Shown here one piece after another: positions 10,555 through 21,690 of a stretch of 64,000 bases of DNA; the first letter of the stretch is position 1; each line of letters opens with the position of its first letter. The notes beneath the pieces are model-generated. The model saw nothing but the letters and a program-made list of their open reading frames with translations, had not been told where the DNA came from and made no database searches. Source of the DNA: Phialocephala subalpina (lineage: Eukaryota; Ascomycota; Leotiomycetes; Helotiales; Mollisiaceae); NCBI GenBank assembly GCA_900073065.1, contig FJOG01000002.1, positions 872,652 to 936,651 on the forward strand, read 5' to 3'. A program made the translations under genes and the position numbers.

Positions 10555-11306
10555 TCACCGCGAGCCTTTCATCTTCTGGTACAGCCATTGTTCCTCCGAG
10601 TCAACGAAATCAAATCGAGGGCTCGTTGGCACAGTGAGATCGCCAAATTCGACAGCTTTAACAATATCCAGGGTCGTTGTCCTATTTCTCAGCGAAAGTC
10701 CATCATTTGTGTCCTCGCCAACCCATCGATCGTAAGGTGCTGCTATGAAGTCGTAGTCGGTGAAGTCGTCGATTGTGTGTGGCGAATTCGCGCAGATGAC
10801 GCTATCTGCTTGGAACATGCGCACATGCCGTGCAGGTTCAAGCTGTTGCCATACCCAAGAGGTAGTAAGGATTCAATTGTACTCGCGATGAGTCAAGGCT
10901 TGAATATGCGGTGGCAGAATCTTGATTATTATTCGCGATTCATCGATAGCGCGTTGGAAAGGGTAGAGGTTGGAATGCGGTCTTGAGATGTGAAGATGAT
11001 TATGGGCCAATTTGGGCCAAGCACAGTGGAGAAGTGCAGTAGCAAAAGGACAAGTCGTTCGAGAGATCGGCCTTCGATGATCGCAGCAGAGTTCTTGGTG
11101 ATGCTGTCTGGACTGATCAGCGGCTTGAGAAGGTGCGCGGGCTTGTGGAGTGAGTGTTGGCTTGTTATGTCGTTGCATGGGGCTGTCTGCGGTAGTATAG
11201 AAGGGTAGAATGCTGATCTCGTTGATATGATGAAGATTGTCGAGAGCAGTGCCGAGAAACAAGCAACTGCCCTCCGGCTCGGTAATGTCGAAGACAGGTC
11301 GAACAT
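10555..11306 (-). pseudogene. DUF5672 glycosyltransferase-like gene, broken
   Basis: The ATG at 11306 is followed by a hydrophobic anchor (ACFSALLSTIFIIST). Then comes SAAIIEGRSLERLVLLLLHF and VLGPNWPIIIFTSQDR, matching the start of fungal DUF5672 proteins. The frame is then wrong; the adjacent frame continues with FQRAIDESRIIIKILP and HREYN, followed by a TGA at 10875-10873. Past that stop, in the same frame, the domain resumes: SWVWQQLEPARHVRMFQADS, SPHTIDDFTDYDFIAAPYD, GLSLRNRTTTLDIV, SEEQWLYQKMK. So one frameshift near 10970-10990 and one nonsense codon disrupt an otherwise recognisable gene. Family members are predicted Golgi-type glycosyltransferases; this copy should not make a full protein. 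Confidence 0.78.
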
Positions 11307-12687
11307 TCTTGATTCGGCTAAGCAGTCGTCAGTAAATTTCCTCCACTGCTCGAGCTTCCACGACTTACTTTACCGATACGGTAGCGTGACGAGGTAGTTG
11401 TGATGGAAATTCTAAGTTCGAGGACTGAGTAAAGTGATGGGTTGACAATGGTAGCAGTCACGATAGCATGCTTCGAATCAAAGTCGCGCAGAAGCTGGCA
11501 AAGTCAAAGGGTCTGCCAATACGAGCAGCGCCCGCGTTGCATATGTATGTCGTTGATTCTCAATTTACCAGGTTTTCAAAACTGCCCGAACGATAACCAT
11601 CAGAAGGATTCATCTATCCCTCTTGGCACGGAGAATAGGAAAACATATCGTCAGTTGCAGGCCACTACGCTGTATTCCTGAATGGCTTGAGAGACTTGCT
11701 TAATCATGGTCGCGAAGGTACGCACGATGCGCGGACACTCCAGTGCGAACACGAGGTCAAAATAAAGGACGAGAATCCTTTCAAACATTTTCATAGGCTT
11801 AAAAGGTGCGATTAAGCTGCATGTTGAAGAACTTGACCTTTGAAATGCCAAGCTTCTAGAATCGTCTGCATCTTTGGCTGCATGATGAAGATCAGAGTCT
11901 CGGGACCATGACCTAAAGATAGCACTTCACTTCCTCAAAAGTACGATGCGTTTCTGTAGTGAAGCTTGATGTAACATACTCACAAGTTCGGCAATAATAT
12001 GACTCCTAAGTCTGAGAGATCTCAAGATAGCTTGATGCGGCGCCCACTTCCTCGATGACCCATGATTTCACAAATTCGAAAACAGCACAAGAACAGCGCA
12101 AGAACAGCGCAGTAGTCGATGCAGTCAACTAGGACAATTCAGAATAGCAGAAAATGTGAAAATCAATCATGGCGAGCTGCCCATTGAGGCCTAATCCTCT
12201 CCTACCACAACGAACGCCGAATGATGATATGATGGATTTGTGAAGTGAGCTTGGATAAAACATCAGTACCGCATAACTTGACACCATTCCTGGAATTACG
12301 GGAGAAGACTTCCCCGGAGCTCCATGATACGAGACCAAGGTAGAGAAGCTAGCCTTCTTCGTGACTGTGCCCGAAGAAATGATCCTTCAATATCGGCAGG
12401 CAAGAACAGCAAGTCGCTAGCTCGCACACTTCGACTGCAGGCAGGCATCAAGGTCATTGTCGTTGTGCATCCAAGATAGAGCACGCTTTGAATGATGTTC
12501 CATCAAGACTGTTTCCTTCCAGACCCGTCAACTCGGAAAATTATGTACTGCATCCAGCTCTCTGGAGGAGTTTCTTACATCAGTTCCTCCTGGCAGTCTG
12601 GCTATGGCACTTCGCAGGCCAAAGAGCCTAGCGCTACAGAATAGTTGGACAAAGGCGTGGGTGAGTATGTACCTGTCCCATCGAGGA
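11307..12687. other. Intergenic, no gene seen
   Basis: About 1.4 kb with only short open frames on either strand. Small ORFs near 11651-11851 and 12129-12484 (minus) show no domain or protein-like pattern. Confidence 0.45.
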
Positions 12688-13353
12688 CTAGTTCGATGCC
12701 GTGTCATCTCGGGGAGCGATGTTCTTCATCGAGACACATTCAACCCAGACAGCTTCCCACAGTTTCCTGAACTCCGAAACTAACTCCTTCGATTTACCAG
12801 GCCACATCTCCATCTTCTGTATACCAACGACATGCTCCCAAAGCTGCCTCTTCGTCCTGCTCGTCCATGACCGCAAATTCGACAACGCCTCGCCGTCTCC
12901 AATCGTAGCCGCGAGATTGTGAACCTGCGTCTCCCAAACCTCGAGGTTTTTCTGAATCTGCTCTATATCATCTTGTTCGATAGCTCGCAAGACATAGTTG
13001 ATCAGAAGACTCTCCAGACGATTCTTCTGCACATACGCCTCCACCAACTTCAAGAGCTCATGCGGTGGCTCAGCGAAGATCTTGCTGTTATGGAAATATG
13101 CGGTGTAGTCTCTGCGACCTTTGCAGTGCGCACATGATGGTTTCGTTGTCAACGAAGTGGCGGCGAGTTCATTGATTGGAGGTGATGGTTTTGCTACATC
13201 GAGTTCCTGGTAGTAATGTTGCTCAAGAGGTGCCGTGTAATACGTTGGTGGTGCTTGTGTAGGCTCGTCCGTACAGGTTGGTCGAGATAGTCCAAGTTGA
13301 AAGTTACTGAACAGATCATGGCCGTACAAGAAGGTGGTAGCTGGAGTAGCCAT
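12688..13353 (-). CDS. Hypothetical protein, 221 residues
   Basis: Single open frame from ATG 13353. I do not recognise a family. A Pro/Thr-rich N-terminal third is followed by CAHCKGRRDYTAYFHNS (about residues 74-90), where a CxxC pair could bind metal. The C-terminal two thirds is likely mainly helical (HELLKLVEAYVQKNRLESLL, IEQDDIEQIQKNLEVWETQ) and contains the acidic and aromatic residues of a soluble domain. It has no signal peptide or membrane segment. The composition and length argue that it is a real gene. Confidence 0.65.
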   Translation of the reverse strand: MATPATTFLYGHDLFSNFQLGLSRPTCTDEPTQAPPTYYTAPLEQHYYQELDVAKPSPPINELAATSLTTKPSCAHCKGRRDYTAYFHNSKIFAEPPHELLKLVEAYVQKNRLESLLINYVLRAIEQDDIEQIQKNLEVWETQVHNLAATIGDGEALSNLRSWTSRTKRQLWEHVVGIQKMEMWPGKSKELVSEFRKLWEAVWVECVSMKNIAPRDDTASN

Positions 13354-14380
13354 TCTTCATATGGAAAGCTTTGTGTTCAAAGTTCAGGTCCATACATGGA
13401 GGATTTCCGTCCTTATATTCTCCGAAGAACAAAGGACCAAATCAGACCAGCAAGAGGTATTACAAAAGACACAAAGCCCTGCCTTGAAGTTTCTTCTTTG
13501 GCATAACATCAAGTGATGGTTGGAGAAGGTTCAGGCAGAGCAGCGGTCATTGAGCTGAGGTCTGTAGTGCATCTCACCGGACCGTCATCATACTCTCCGA
13601 ACTTTCTCCTTTTATCCAACAGCTTGCAAGGCAAGTTCTTTCATTGATAGATGGCCGACGCATGCCTAGAACCTTTGTCCACCATTGAATGCAGCATCAC
13701 GTGTATGACAGCTGACCGTCCAGCAACATCCTTTCCAGATTTGACTTCAACTCTTGACTCTCCGCAAAGAGGTGGTCATGGAGACAAGTTTCGGATTCAA
13801 TCAGTATTGCGATTAGACCGACGTTCAATGGCAGGCGTTTAGTCTTGACCTCGAACTGTGAGGGGTTGGATTGCCGCCGTGGTGTGACAAAAGGACAGTA
13901 TTCGTGGGATAGCCGCCCGGATCCTATGAATACCGCGTTTAATCGTGCTTCGTGGCAGGCTGGCGCATCCTTTCTATTGTTGATGTCTAGAAAGACGCGT
14001 TCAGTTCATAATGGTCGAAGTTGATACGGTAGAGTAGAGAGGAGCAAAGCATGAGGATGGGATAAGGTTTAGGCTTCTCTAGGCTCTGCCTTCCCCAACG
14101 GTCTCCGAATGTTTAAAAATCCTCCACACTTCTCTTAACATCCATCCTTCTATCAAAACCATACCTCAAATGATATTGTTCTTCAGTTTCGATTCAGCAC
14201 CATCTGCTACCTTGAAACTCTTGATGCAAGGCATCAAGTCGTCGCAGAGTCGACACACGCTTCATCTGGACCTGCGCCTTGCTCCTGCAGAGAGGCCTGT
14301 CGCGGATCGGCGCGTGTGATAGGGCATGCGAGTGCGAAGCAACCAATCATGGCTACTTGCATCTTCTTGAAACCCCAGAA

Positions 14381-14425
14381 TAACCTCAATTTTGCCTAGG
14401 CGCTCAATTTATAAAATTGAGGTTA
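14381..14425. repeat. 13-bp perfect inverted repeat
   Basis: taacctcaatttt (14381-14393) and its exact complement aaaattgaggtta (14413-14425) flank a 19-base loop. A further partial copy, caaaattgagga, lies at about 14465-14476. It could form a hairpin or be a paired binding site; position is about 240-285 bp upstream of the next start codon. Confidence 0.85.
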
Positions 14426-14626
14426 ACTGCTTCGAGAAAGAGTGGAGTCTGGGGATTGTTGTGAGCAAAATTGAGGAAGTCCTCGCAGGGGGCTGATGAT
14501 AAAGTCGAAGGATCTCGCCCCCATGCCCATTTCCTCTTTGCTCCCCTCTGTTGCCGCCACTGCTGTCACTGCATCCTCGCCCAAGCCGTGACCTTTCCGA
14601 ACGTTCGTGTACAGATTCAGCCTTTT

Positions 14627-14654
14627 TATTTTAAATTTAAATTTAAATTTTTTT
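14627..14654. repeat. A/T-rich TTTAAA repeat in 5' leader
   Basis: Repeated ttaaattta units run up to about 10 bases before the ATG at 14665. Confidence 0.8.
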
Positions 14655-14664
14655 CGTGTTTACG

Positions 14665-15721
14665 ATGCTTCAGAGATTCCTCTTCACGCAGCTTATGCTG
14701 TTCGAAGTTTCGTTGGCAACAGTGGCCCAGACATGTGTTTGGAAAGATGGTTCGATAGCGACTGGATTCCTTCCGTGCACGACGAACTCGACTGCAACAT
14801 CGGGCAACTGCTGTCTCAATGGGGAAACTTGTCTTTCATCTGGCCTGTGCTATGGGAATATCGGGTTGGTCTATCGAGGAGCATGTATAAATACTTGGGG
14901 TGGTGAATGTGTGACATATTGTGATGACAGTAAGAATCTATCACCAAATGTATCATTGAGATTGTTCGCTTTACTGACCGTGATGCTTTGTAGTTGCCAG
15001 CGAATGGGCGAATCGTAAGTTGCTAACGACTCTCGTCTTGGATCCGGCTTCAATGGCGATTAAAAAATCGAGAGAAACGCTGACCATGTATAGTCTTACC
15101 TTGTCCCTTTGCAAATACTGGTTCATCAGATGGTCCACAGTCATTCTGGTAAGGCTCAACATTTTAAACCAATCCCTTCGAACAGAATATGCTGACAAAC
15201 CAAATAGGTGTGGTGCAGATGGAACATCCGCTTGCGTTGCGTCGAACGAATCCCACTTTATAACGGTCAATCCATCTGCGGCTACGAGAATCCTCACAGC
15301 AACGTCCTCGGCATCAGTAGCAACTTCTACAGGAGGTACAACCACATCAGGAGCGTCAGGAGGAGCAACATTGGGAGCAGCAACGACCTCGGGCGGTTCT
15401 AAGGAGACAACGTCTGCAGCAGCATCGTCTGGATCTTCGAGCAATGGTACAGCCATAGGCTTGGGTGTTGGTTTGGGAGTTCTTGCCCTTGCTGCTGTTG
15501 CAGCCGGATTTTGGGCACTGCGATCATATCGACGGCAAAAGGCGCAACTGGAGGAGCTTCACGCACATGCAATGCAGCAAGGAAAACAGGGCGCCTTCGT
15601 GGACTACCAACCTAAGCCAGAAATCAACACGTATGGGGGCCCAGTCTACCGAGAGATGGACAGCAGACCTCCATTTCCCACGGAACTGGAAGGCAATAGG
15701 GCGGAGCTTGGGGAGAGATAG
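14665..15721 (+). CDS. Cysteine-rich secreted/single-pass membrane protein
   Basis: Four exons (14665-14929, 14994-15014, 15094-15148, 15208-15721) join in frame to 284 residues; exon 2 is only 21 nt. A signal peptide (MLQRFLFTQLMLFEVSLATV) precedes a Cys-rich ectodomain: QTCVWKDG, CTTNSTATSGNCCLNGETC, GLCYG, CINTWGGEC. Then SEWANLLPCPFANTG and SFWCGADGTSACV follow. A Thr/Ser/Gly-rich stalk leads to one membrane helix (IGLGVGLGVLALAAVAAGFW) and a tail RSYRRQKAQLEELHAHAM. This architecture is widespread in filamentous fungi; the role is unknown, possibly wall or surface sensing. The tiny exon and its splice sites fit the reading frame but need transcript support. Confidence 0.82.
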
Positions 15722-15980
15722 GCAGCAACATTTTATGATACCGTAGAGTAATGAATACATGAGAATGTGACAAGATTTGTGGCTAGAACCCGAGTGATAT
15801 ACACGAACGATGCGGCACCGGAACTGTGTGATTGTCGAGGAATACTAAGGTGCCAGCTGATCAATGCAGCTCGTGAGGATAGAAGAAGCTTTGCCGAACG
15901 AGGATTCTGCCATCGCTTCCCGCTTTTACACCAAATAAAATATCCCACCACGGTTGACACCGTCACTCAAGAACAATGAG

Positions 15981-18662
15981 ATGCCGCCTAAGAACCAGAC
16001 GATACCCTCTGCGGCCACTGGCGTACCCAGGAAACGCAAGACTCCGCCCCAATCCTGCGCAGAAAGTATGAGACCCGCGGGCAGACGCGGTGTCAAACGC
16101 GTGAGGACGATGAATGACGCGAGATCAATCATTACACAGACTGCCGATTCAGCTCTGAAAAATGGCGAACTGGACCTGCAATCCTTCCTCAAAGCGAGAG
16201 AGTTCGAGATCAAAGCTCTCCAAGATGGCATGCAAAAGGCCAAAGGTATCCTCACAACACGGGCTTTTCAATCCGTTCCCCGGGATATGCGAAGAAGAAC
16301 TGCGAGTCACAATGTCAAACGGGTACCGAAGAGATTGCAGAACAGGGCGGCGAGGGAGATGAGAGAAGACAATACGCCGACGGTTAAGGCGAGCAAGAGA
16401 GAGCCTCGAAGCTCAAGGGGTAGACTCCGCGCGGAGACAGCAAAGCGATTGGGCATACTGGCTGAAAAGAAGAGAGCTTTGAAGGCTAGGGATGCTGCGA
16501 GAGCCGCGGGAATACAAACAAGAGCTGCACGGCCGAAGCTAAGGAAGGACATGTTGAACGATCCCCCGAAGCCCAAGTCGAAGTTCAGAAAGAGGCAAAT
16601 TCACAAGACTTGGTTGCCTACCCACACGTGGCATGCTAAGAGGGCTACGATAACAGAGCCAAAGGAGCCATTATGGAGGTTCGCAATACCCCTCACATCG
16701 ACCCAGAAATCTTACCGGCCTACACATAGAGCTAGTGGAGCACGAGGCGCAGTGGCCTGGGATATGAGTTACATGAGTACAATAGGCTTAGAAGGCAAAG
16801 CTTTAAGCATCGAGAAGCTGCTAAAGGCAGTGGGCGTTATTGAGTCAGGACTTTGGGAAGAGAAAGGCACAAAATGGAGGTTGGGCAAGAGAAGCTGGAC
16901 AGGATGGTTGTCTAGAGAAGCCAAAGATAAATCCATTCTCATTGGCCCCTCTACTGTCTTATGGTGTCCAACAGAGTCGGAAGCCCCAAGTGAAGATGTT
17001 GAAATCAGGGCAAAGAAATCTCCTATGAGGCGGGCATTCATCAGAGTTCACCCACCCATATTTCTTGAGACTTGGACCGAAATTCTGCGTCTCTCGAAGT
17101 TGCAACGTCCGGTGGTACATGTGGAAGATCTTCGATTCGAGATTGGAAGTATTGAGATCATAGGACCGGCGTCGACTGAAGCACTACTTGGTATATTGCA
17201 CCCATACGACGACTCGGACGACGTTCATGGAAAGACTTTCAGTTTCCTCACTGGAGTCACAAACCCGGGCTCTTTGCCTGCAAATTCTATTCTCTCGTTT
17301 CCGATCGAAGATCCTCGACTGAAATATCCACCAAGACCTGTCAAGCTACCGAATGCCAACGACGAAGAGGCCAACTTCAGTCTACTTGAGCTGCTATCAG
17401 ATTGGCCTGTTGATACATCGACTGGCTCACCAGCATTGTTCGACCGAGATGCTCGATTCAAAGCAACCCGATTACCCTCCCAGAAATCTCTCAACCGACG
17501 GAAATCTCTAGCGCGGCCAGGGGCTTACCCTTCTAGAGTTGCAAATGACCCTCCAATACCAATTGTCCTCCTCACATCTCGTATATCCTCATCCGCAACT
17601 CAGGGAATCTGGACTCTGCTTGCACCCTGGAAATGTATACTCCCAATTTGGTACGGCTTGATACACCAACCGCTCTCTACGGGCGGAAATCCTCGTTTTG
17701 GAGGCCTACAAGAGATACGGCAAATACACTTCGAGCAAGGAGTGCCATGGTTTCCAGTAGACTATCCAGGCACACCAGCAGGCTTTGCTTGGGAGTGCGA
17801 ACAGCGACTGAAGAGACACAAGGAGTGGAGTAAAAGACCGAAGGGAAAGCGGATCGAATGGACATCTCTTGATCTTGGTGCTGGAAGGAAAGGAGAAATT
17901 GGACGAGGCTGGGCGTGCGACTTTGAAAAGATCATTGGTGTTGAGCCGCTGCCTGAGGTCGATCCGTCTCTTGATACAACTACCACACAAGACAGCGACA
18001 ATTCGACTCAACCCCAAAATCAAACTAAGGCGGCGGAGCTTCAGCTTCTCATACAGCACCTTCCAAGGAAGGACTTCACCTCTCTCATTTCATCTCGGGA
18101 TGCCGAATCACTGTCACCAACATCCATCGCAACAATCCGAATCAGCTTCCTCTCTCTCGGTATCGCTCATCCTTGTGCACGCATCTACCGACTCCCTGCA
18201 CCCTGCCCATCCTCGTCGAACTCATATCCCTCACCACCAGAAACCCAACCCGCCACAACCCGAGCAGAATGGCTCTCACTCCTCCCCCAAACCACCACCT
18301 CCAAACCTCTCCCAAAAGCAAAAGCCAACACAAAAGTAGGCCGGATCCCACTCAACACACCTCTTCCACAACGCGTGAGACTGCTCGCACAATCCCTTCT
18401 AGATACTCCAGCCCCGAAATACCCTGCGGACAAGAACGATGAGGATGGATATCCACTTGTACCTGGCGAGGAAGATCTGATTGGTTTTGTCACAACAGGA
18501 GAATTTAATTTGGCAGAGGGAAAGGGAGTTGCGATTGGGAGTGTGGTTGTGAGTAAGGTGCTTGAGGGTGTGAGGAGATGTGCTGCTAAGGAAGGGAATT
18601 TGTGTATTATTAGGAATGCGGGGGAGAAGGTTGGGAGGTTAGCGAGGTGGGAGGCTGTTTAA
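15981..18662 (+). CDS. POP1: Ribonuclease P/MRP protein subunit POP1
   Basis: Intronless, 893 residues, start MPPKNQTIPS. POP1 is the large protein subunit of nuclear RNase P and RNase MRP, which process pre-tRNA 5' ends and pre-rRNA. The N-terminal domain contains the highly conserved KRQIHKTWLPTHTWHAKRA (about residues 215-235) and then RPTHRASGARGAVAWDMSY. The POPLD region is about 520-625 (IWTLLAPWKCILPIWYGLI, PWFPVDYPGTPAGFAWE). The C-terminal domain has GFVTTGEFNLAEGKGVAIG and NLCIIRNAGEKVGRLARWE. The length is normal for fungi. Another ATG five bases upstream (15976) is out of frame; the start chosen here is the first that reads the protein. Confidence 0.96.
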   Translation: MPPKNQTIPSAATGVPRKRKTPPQSCAESMRPAGRRGVKRVRTMNDARSIITQTADSALKNGELDLQSFLKAREFEIKALQDGMQKAKGILTTRAFQSVPRDMRRRTASHNVKRVPKRLQNRAAREMREDNTPTVKASKREPRSSRGRLRAETAKRLGILAEKKRALKARDAARAAGIQTRAARPKLRKDMLNDPPKPKSKFRKRQIHKTWLPTHTWHAKRATITEPKEPLWRFAIPLTSTQKSYRPTHRASGARGAVAWDMSYMSTIGLEGKALSIEKLLKAVGVIESGLWEEKGTKWRLGKRSWTGWLSREAKDKSILIGPSTVLWCPTESEAPSEDVEIRAKKSPMRRAFIRVHPPIFLETWTEILRLSKLQRPVVHVEDLRFEIGSIEIIGPASTEALLGILHPYDDSDDVHGKTFSFLTGVTNPGSLPANSILSFPIEDPRLKYPPRPVKLPNANDEEANFSLLELLSDWPVDTSTGSPALFDRDARFKATRLPSQKSLNRRKSLARPGAYPSRVANDPPIPIVLLTSRISSSATQGIWTLLAPWKCILPIWYGLIHQPLSTGGNPRFGGLQEIRQIHFEQGVPWFPVDYPGTPAGFAWECEQRLKRHKEWSKRPKGKRIEWTSLDLGAGRKGEIGRGWACDFEKIIGVEPLPEVDPSLDTTTTQDSDNSTQPQNQTKAAELQLLIQHLPRKDFTSLISSRDAESLSPTSIATIRISFLSLGIAHPCARIYRLPAPCPSSSNSYPSPPETQPATTRAEWLSLLPQTTTSKPLPKAKANTKVGRIPLNTPLPQRVRLLAQSLLDTPAPKYPADKNDEDGYPLVPGEEDLIGFVTTGEFNLAEGKGVAIGSVVVSKVLEGVRRCAAKEGNLCIIRNAGEKVGRLARWEAV

Positions 18663-18794
18663 GTGATCGCAGTCTACATAGAAATGAAGAGATACCCATT
18701 GTCTGTTACTTTCAAGTGTGTTTGTGCCTTTTCAATGTCCGATATGAGCTGGAACGTATGCTTGTACTGTAAATTGCAAATACATATCTAGCCT

Positions 18795-20338
18795 TTAAAC
18801 TCTGCTAGCCCTTGTGTCTACATGGTAGGAATAAGGATTTACCACCTCTGTAATCGGACGCATTCTTCCTAACACGACTTGTGGAGGCGTCCAGTCAGAA
18901 CCTGATTTTCCTGCCTTCTCCCGTCGCCGTTGATACGCCTTCCACTTTTTGGATGCCTTCTCCATGTCACTCCGTAGATGTTGTACATACCAGAGCGCTC
19001 TCTGAGTCGTTGTCGACTGTTCGATTGGGACTCCGAAGGAACATGGTACAGCATCCTCTGATAGAACTTCCATAGTAGTATCGCATCGGCCACGCATGCT
19101 TCCAACGAGGGCGAAAATCTGCTCGAGTCCGACAAATGTCTTTGCATCAGCAGCCTCGAAGCGGTAGAGGTGGGACGAATATCGGAACGCGATTGACTCG
19201 AATTTCAGCCAGCTGAACAGCCGATAATCGTCACTATATAAAAGGCAAGTATCAACAGCTACGAAGTAGGTCAAAGAAAAGAGGATTTTCAGTTTCTAAT
19301 AATAGCACCACTCTATCTGATGCCTTTCTCCCAGCATAGCAGACTTGAGTAACAGCTCTCGGGCGGTTATTCGACGCGGTCAGCTCTATACTACTACCAG
19401 TATCCCACTGCAGTTCAGAGAGCAGTGGTGGCCGTGCCGCAAAATTCCAGATAGCTAATTGGAGCTCCATAGGTAGACGGGGGAAGAGTGTGAATGACTT
19501 TAGAGGCTTTCTTTCGACAGTCACTGCTTTCATGATTGGCATGGGATGCACGACCTCCTGTTTGGTCCAGTGCTCGGAAAGTTCCTTTACAAACTGTTCA
19601 ATAGCAGCTGTTGCTATTCCTTCCCGCGCCAAACTGTGTAAACATGTCTCCTCGAGCGGGACTAAAGTGACCTCTGATAAATCATCGTCGTTGCCAACAA
19701 CGAAAAATATCTCACGCAATCCCTTCTCGGAACAAACAGCAATCTCTTCGTACGACTTGACGCGAAATACCTTTGTGAGCGATTCGATGAGTTTCTCCGC
19801 GTCCTTTCTAGTATCGGCGTACTTCCGCACAGCCTTGTGCGTGAAGGACCAAACTCTCGCGGTCGTGTGATCGCCTCCAGGTTGACCGCCAGTGTGCGTG
19901 TAAATGCAACGGACATCTCGTCCTGGGCCCAGTCCTTACAGCGAATGTTGAAAGCATCGCCCTTTCGGCAGCTTATTTTTCCTCGGTATATGATGTCAAC
20001 TTCTGGATTGACATAAATTGGAAAGCTTAAGCTTTTCGAATGCCTTTGCACCTCTTTGTCGATTCGAGAATATATCCTCAATGCTTCCTTTCGAGATTCC
20101 CGGCAGACCTCAATACTGCCGGGGCTCTGGTCTTTGATGTCATTCTTGTCTCGGCATTCTCGTCTTCATCCGGTATATCCTCTCGTTCGTAGTGGACATC
20201 GTATATTGCAACGACACGTGGGAGGGATGCCACATGGCTCCAAATAATGTATCTGATTTGTTCAGGCAGGTCGGAGAATTGCACAGAGCGCTTCTTGTCG
20301 TCCTTGGCGGAACGAATTCGTTTCGATCGAGTCTTCAT
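18795..20338 (-). pseudogene. 2EXR-domain gene(s), two domains, three frameshifts
   Basis: From ATG 20338 the frame encodes a basic start then FSDLPEQIRYIIWSHVASLP, the signature opening of the fungal 2EXR domain. The frame breaks near 20100-20120; one missing base would join APAVL to EVCRESRKEALRIYSRID in the next frame. A second break near 19860-19900 leads to RVWSFTHKAVRKYADTRKD and onward. That frame then starts a second 2EXR domain: FTLFPRLPMELQLAIWNFAA and RAVTQVCYAGRKA (about 19490-19320). A third break near 19270-19290 leads to TYFVAVDTCLLYSDDYRLF and a C-terminal region ending at 18795. It is either two tandem 2EXR genes or one double-domain gene, now decayed. The function of 2EXR proteins is not established. 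Confidence 0.75.
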
Positions 20339-21224
20339 CGTTAGGCGTTGGCACTTCGCGTGTGGCGTGAAAGTGTGAGACGTGTTGATCCAAAGTATTT
20401 CTCAAGGAAAGCTGGTTGCTGGAACAACACTGGTCTGATTCATCGAAGTCGCCAACATCAGCTCGAGAGAACATCACGATTCTCTCGACAGGTTATCGTC
20501 GGATGAATGAACGAATAGACAATGATCGTGCCTTACTCTCAGTCTTGATGTCGTACCGCAGACGGCAGGCCTTACCTTGAGCACCGAGACGCCACCCAAA
20601 TATCCTCTGCTGACGTGCAGAGAATACATTCGTAAATCATGCGCTGAAGACCATGAATTCAGACTTGATATCAAAAAAGCTGCAAGTTTTGCCAACATAC
20701 GAAGTAGTACTTCCAGACCGGTACCAATCTTTACTCAGCATGGCTCGTCTCTCGGTCCGTCCTAGTCTAGGGCTCCTTCCGAACTCTGCTTCATCTTCGG
20801 TGCCTGAGAAACGATACAAAGCAGAATCTTTTCAAATACGAAGTCTTCGGACGATAGAGATATAATTTCCATGGTTGCGTTTCCCGTCACACTTGTGTTG
20901 AGGCGCAAGCCGAGTCTCAAGCCTGTGTCGTTGCGCAATATCAACTCTCCCGCCTTCACCATGCCTCTGCTCTTCTCACATCCCTGCGTTTGATTTTGTA
21001 TCGGTATTCTGGCAACTCAGCCGTGCCATCACGTCCAAACAAGCAGCCTATGTCGCTGTTCCTGTCCAATTATGTAGCATTTCGAATTCGACACAGGCAC
21101 CAGCATGCATGTTGGCTTTAGTGGAGAGTAAAGTCATTAAACACTATCTTGCTTTTGTTTCCTGGCGCACTGTACAGCCCTGATTAATTCCATTCCATCC
21201 CACCGACATGGGGTCTAAAACCTT
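20339..21224. other. Intergenic, possible gene remnants
   Basis: Upstream of the 2EXR pseudogene. A minus-strand open frame of 66 codons at 20762-20962 looks mildly protein-like but I cannot assign it. Confidence 0.4.
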
Positions 21225-21690
21225 CTAAATCTTTGATAATCTACTCTGCTTCTCCAAGATGTCCCACTTCCTCTGCCACCCATCCAACCAGTCCTTCGGA
21301 CCGAGAATCCGTTCAGTTTTCAGTCCAAGGGCACGTCTCTCAAATTTGTACTTGCTATGAAGGTACTTGTCTAAGTTCGACATCGCTGGAGGCATTCGAC
21401 TGGGGTCCGTTGCATTCAGTGTGGTGGTGCTCGGAGAGCTGGTTCTGGTGAGCACGGGATGTTCTTGAGAAGGACTTTGAACCAGTCAGCATATACCCTA
21501 GCTCAAGGAGTCTGTATCCTTGACTTACCTCGGACTAGTCTCCGCCGGCACAGTGGATGGACCACCCATTTCTCCCAAGGGATTGATAGGATGTGCTGCC
21601 CGTATGGCGAGGGCAACGAGTGTAGACACCAGAGATTGAGGATATTCAAGGACTTTCAAACTCAACCAACCAAGACACAAGATATTCGAA
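21225..21690 (-). CDS. Hypothetical gene, 3' exons only
   Basis: The last exon is 21474-21225, reading from PSQEHPVLTRTSSPSTTTL to the end DWLDGWQRKWDILEKQSRLSKI. It is preceded by an intron with GTAAGT (21528) and AAAG (21475). It joins in frame to an upstream exon ending at 21529 that reads VLEYPQSLVSTLVALAIRAA and GEMGGPSTVPAETSP. That exon stays open to a TGA near 21711, so its own start or acceptor lies around 21690 but was not fixed. I do not recognise the family. It could be a partial or decayed gene. Confidence 0.4.

Larger units (their letters stand above)
13354..14664. other. Intergenic with inverted repeat and A/T tract
   Basis: Divergent spacer between the hypothetical gene and the plus-strand Cys-rich gene, so it should carry both promoters. 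It holds the inverted repeat at 14381-14425 and the A/T-rich tract just before the next start codon. No ORF is supported. Confidence 0.5.
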
